Source: Deltaproteobacteria bacterium (GTDB lineage Bacteria; Myxococcota_A; UBA9160; UBA6930). From it: 54,286 nt of DNA. Positions 53,142 to 54,286 of this stretch are shown in pieces. The translations under genes and the position numbers were made by a program. How positions within the stretch are numbered: the first letter of the stretch is position 1; each line of letters begins with the position of its first letter. The stretch spans positions 1-54,286 of the forward strand of contig JAJDAP010000138.1 of assembly GCA_029261795.1 (NCBI GenBank), in the 5' to 3' direction. Below the pieces are notes generated by a model that was given only the letters and a program-made list of their open reading frames with translations, was not told the origin of the DNA and did not search any database.

Positions 53142-53986
53142 CAGTCTTTCAACGCCTCGGGCGCAGCCGCGCGTAGCATCCCGTCCGGTCCGTAGACACG
53201 TGCCGCACGCTCGGCGATACGCTGCTGCCAGAGCTTGCCTTCGTCACCCCAGGGATAGATGTACTTCGCGATCAGGACGAAATAGCCAAGCGTGGTAATC
53301 GAGGTTGCGACCTTCGACTCCGAGGGCTTGCGGTCATAGCGCAGCACGAATCCGACTTCGGTCACGCGCGCGCGCATCATCTTCAGTTTGATGATCTTCT
53401 CGACGGTACCCGTGAAACCCATGCCCTTCAGGTCGATGAACTTGTTCCCGAAGATCGCGAGGGCGTCCTGGAGCAACCCGACGCGATAGCCCCTGAAGCC
53501 CGACGTGTACTCCCAGACGCCCTCGATCGGGAAGCAGGCCTTCATCAGCAGGTTCGCGATGCGGCTCATGGTACGCCGATACCAGTCGACGCCGACCTGT
53601 CCGCCCCCGGGCGCATAACGAGAAGCGACGACCGCTTCGTATCCTTCGTCGATCCGGGCCTTCATGTCGAGGATGTACTTGGGATCGTGGGTGTCGTCGC
53701 AATCCATTCGAACCACGATGTCGTCCGGCGATCCGTGGGCCGCCACGTACTCGAAGCCATCTCGCGCCGTTTCGCCGAGGCCACGGTTGAACGAGTGCGT
53801 GATCGAGACGAGCGGGAACTCTTCACTCAGCCGCTCAGCGTGTTCGGCGGTGGCATCGGAGCTGCCGTCATTGACGACGACGATTTGATAGTCGTTCCCC
53901 GACTCCTTCATCACGCTGTCGATGCGCGCGACGAGCGGCGGGAGCGCCAACTCCTCGTTGTACGCGGGCAACATGATGTAGATCAT
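53141..53986 (-). CDS. glycosyltransferase family 2 (polyprenol-phosphate sugar synthase-like)
   Basis: A 281-residue GT-A fold glycosyltransferase. It has IMLPAYNEELALPPLVARI, VVVNDGSSDATAEHAERL, and the metal-binding MDCDDTHDP (Asp95, Asp97). A C-terminal amphipathic region (KFIDLKGMGFTGTVEKIIKL) and no membrane helices place it with dolichol/undecaprenyl-phosphate mannosyl- or glucosyl-transferases, so it may load a sugar onto a polyprenyl phosphate. ATG at 53986 follows GGGAGA. First gene of the six-gene operon; its promoter must lie in the 53987-54286 gap, but no clear box is visible. Confidence 0.87.
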   Translation of the reverse strand: MIYIMLPAYNEELALPPLVARIDSVMKESGNDYQIVVVNDGSSDATAEHAERLSEEFPLVSITHSFNRGLGETARDGFEYVAAHGSPDDIVVRMDCDDTHDPKYILDMKARIDEGYEAVVASRYAPGGGQVGVDWYRRTMSRIANLLMKACFPIEGVWEYTSGFRGYRVGLLQDALAIFGNKFIDLKGMGFTGTVEKIIKLKMMRARVTEVGFVLRYDRKPSESKVATSITTLGYFVLIAKYIYPWGDEGKLWQQRIAERAARVYGPDGMLRAAAPEALKD

Positions 53987-54184
53987 TGGGAAATCTCCCT
54001 GTGGGAATCGTCTTCGGTTGGTTGCAGCTTGACGGAAACGGTGTCGATCGAGGCTGGCTCGAGCCCTGGCCGCGTAGGGAGCGCGGCCTTTCCACCTGAA
54101 ACGAGTCCTGCGTAGAGCCTTGCGCTCGGTAGGTACCTAGCCCGAACTATTCATGAGCGCCCTACTGCGGACGCCGCTAGCGAC
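53987..54184. other. non-coding region upstream of the glycan operon
   Basis: No credible gene is seen. It should contain the promoter of the minus-strand operon. Around 54138-54155 the stretch TAGCCCGAACTATTCATGAG resembles terminal repeats of some insertion sequences, so a mobile-element end running off the window is possible. This is a weak similarity recalled from memory. Confidence 0.4.
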
Positions 54185-54272
54185 GGATATTCGCGGCCTT
54201 CTCCCTCCTGACGCCTCGACGTACTGTCGAGTACGCCGTCGGCGTCTTCCGGTCCGAGGGCCGCGAATCTCC
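54185..54272. repeat. nested inverted repeat with competing hairpins
   Basis: Outer arms GGATATTCGCGGCC (54185-54198) and GGCCGCGAATCTCC (54259-54272) pair at 13 of 14 positions. Inside, GACGCC (54210-54215) pairs with GGCGTC (54241-54246). The centre can fold two exclusive ways: CTCGAC/GTCGAG (54215-54220 with 54226-54231) or CGTACT/AGTACG (54220-54225 with 54230-54235). It may be an element end, an intergenic repeat or a regulatory RNA structure. No coding is evident. Confidence 0.55.
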
Positions 54273-54286
54273 ATCACTATCGACGT

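Overview
The window is GC-rich DNA from a Gram-negative bacterium. Two RND efflux operons, a TonB-dependent receptor, lipoproteins and a surface-glycan operon all imply an outer membrane. A receiver-like/DUF4388/TPR protein, a Chloroflexus-type malyl-CoA lyase, a PhyH-type dioxygenase and an archaeal-type class I aldolase in one neighbourhood suggest an uncultured lineage near the former Deltaproteobacteria (Myxococcota/Desulfobacterota-like). That assignment is inference; there is no rRNA, tRNA, CRISPR array or complete transposon. Genes are packed tightly, with many ATGA, GTGA and TGATG start/stop overlaps.

Layout. 1-1.4 kb: a 50-residue zinc ribbon and malyl-CoA lyase. 1.46-1.55 kb: the first of two near-identical 90-bp palindromes. 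1.5-6.4 kb: tetR, membrane-fusion protein and RND permease operon. 6.6-10.1 kb: coupled PhyH dioxygenase, ceramidase-like hydrolase and asnS. 10.2-16.4 kb: ethanolamine permease, pseudo-receiver/DUF4388/TPR protein, class I FBP aldolase, cyclophilin and a DUF4124 protein. 16.4-18.6 kb: groES-groEL behind a CIRCE-like operator. 18.6-22.1 kb: acetyltransferase, membrane protein, aminotransferase and 2-oxoglutarate oxygenase. 22.2-24.2 kb: alkylation-repair pair (Ada-AlkA fusion and Ogt). 24.2-31.8 kb: TonB receptor, crotonase, glutaredoxin, MurA carrying a Cys-to-Asp substitution, tyrosine phosphatase and ferredoxin reductase, then the second palindrome copy. 31.9-35.5 kb: two YbjQ proteins with an M48 peptidase, an aldonolactone-oxidase-like flavoprotein and a Crp/Fnr regulator. 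35.5-39.3 kb: nitroreductase, MFS transporter, Tat-exported aldo/keto reductase with Cys-rich tail, and a small membrane protein. 39.3-45.5 kb: second RND operon with divergent tetR-SDR.

45.5-54.0 kb is the most distinctive block: a six-gene minus-strand operon in which every gene overlaps the next. The order is family-2 glycosyltransferase, AsnB-like amidotransferase, AglD-like membrane protein, Gfo/Idh dehydrogenase, non-hydrolysing UDP-GlcNAc 2-epimerase, and an 879-residue protein fusing a complete NodB-like polysaccharide deacetylase to a complete NodU/CmcH-like O-carbamoyltransferase. It probably makes a deacetylated, carbamoylated and perhaps amidated amino-sugar glycan or glycolipid.

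Other points: three convergent gene pairs share four-base stop overlaps (TTAG, CTAG, CTAA); the cyclophilin gene has two well-placed starts that would give lipoprotein and cytosolic forms; and the right end of the window carries a nested inverted repeat with mutually exclusive hairpins.
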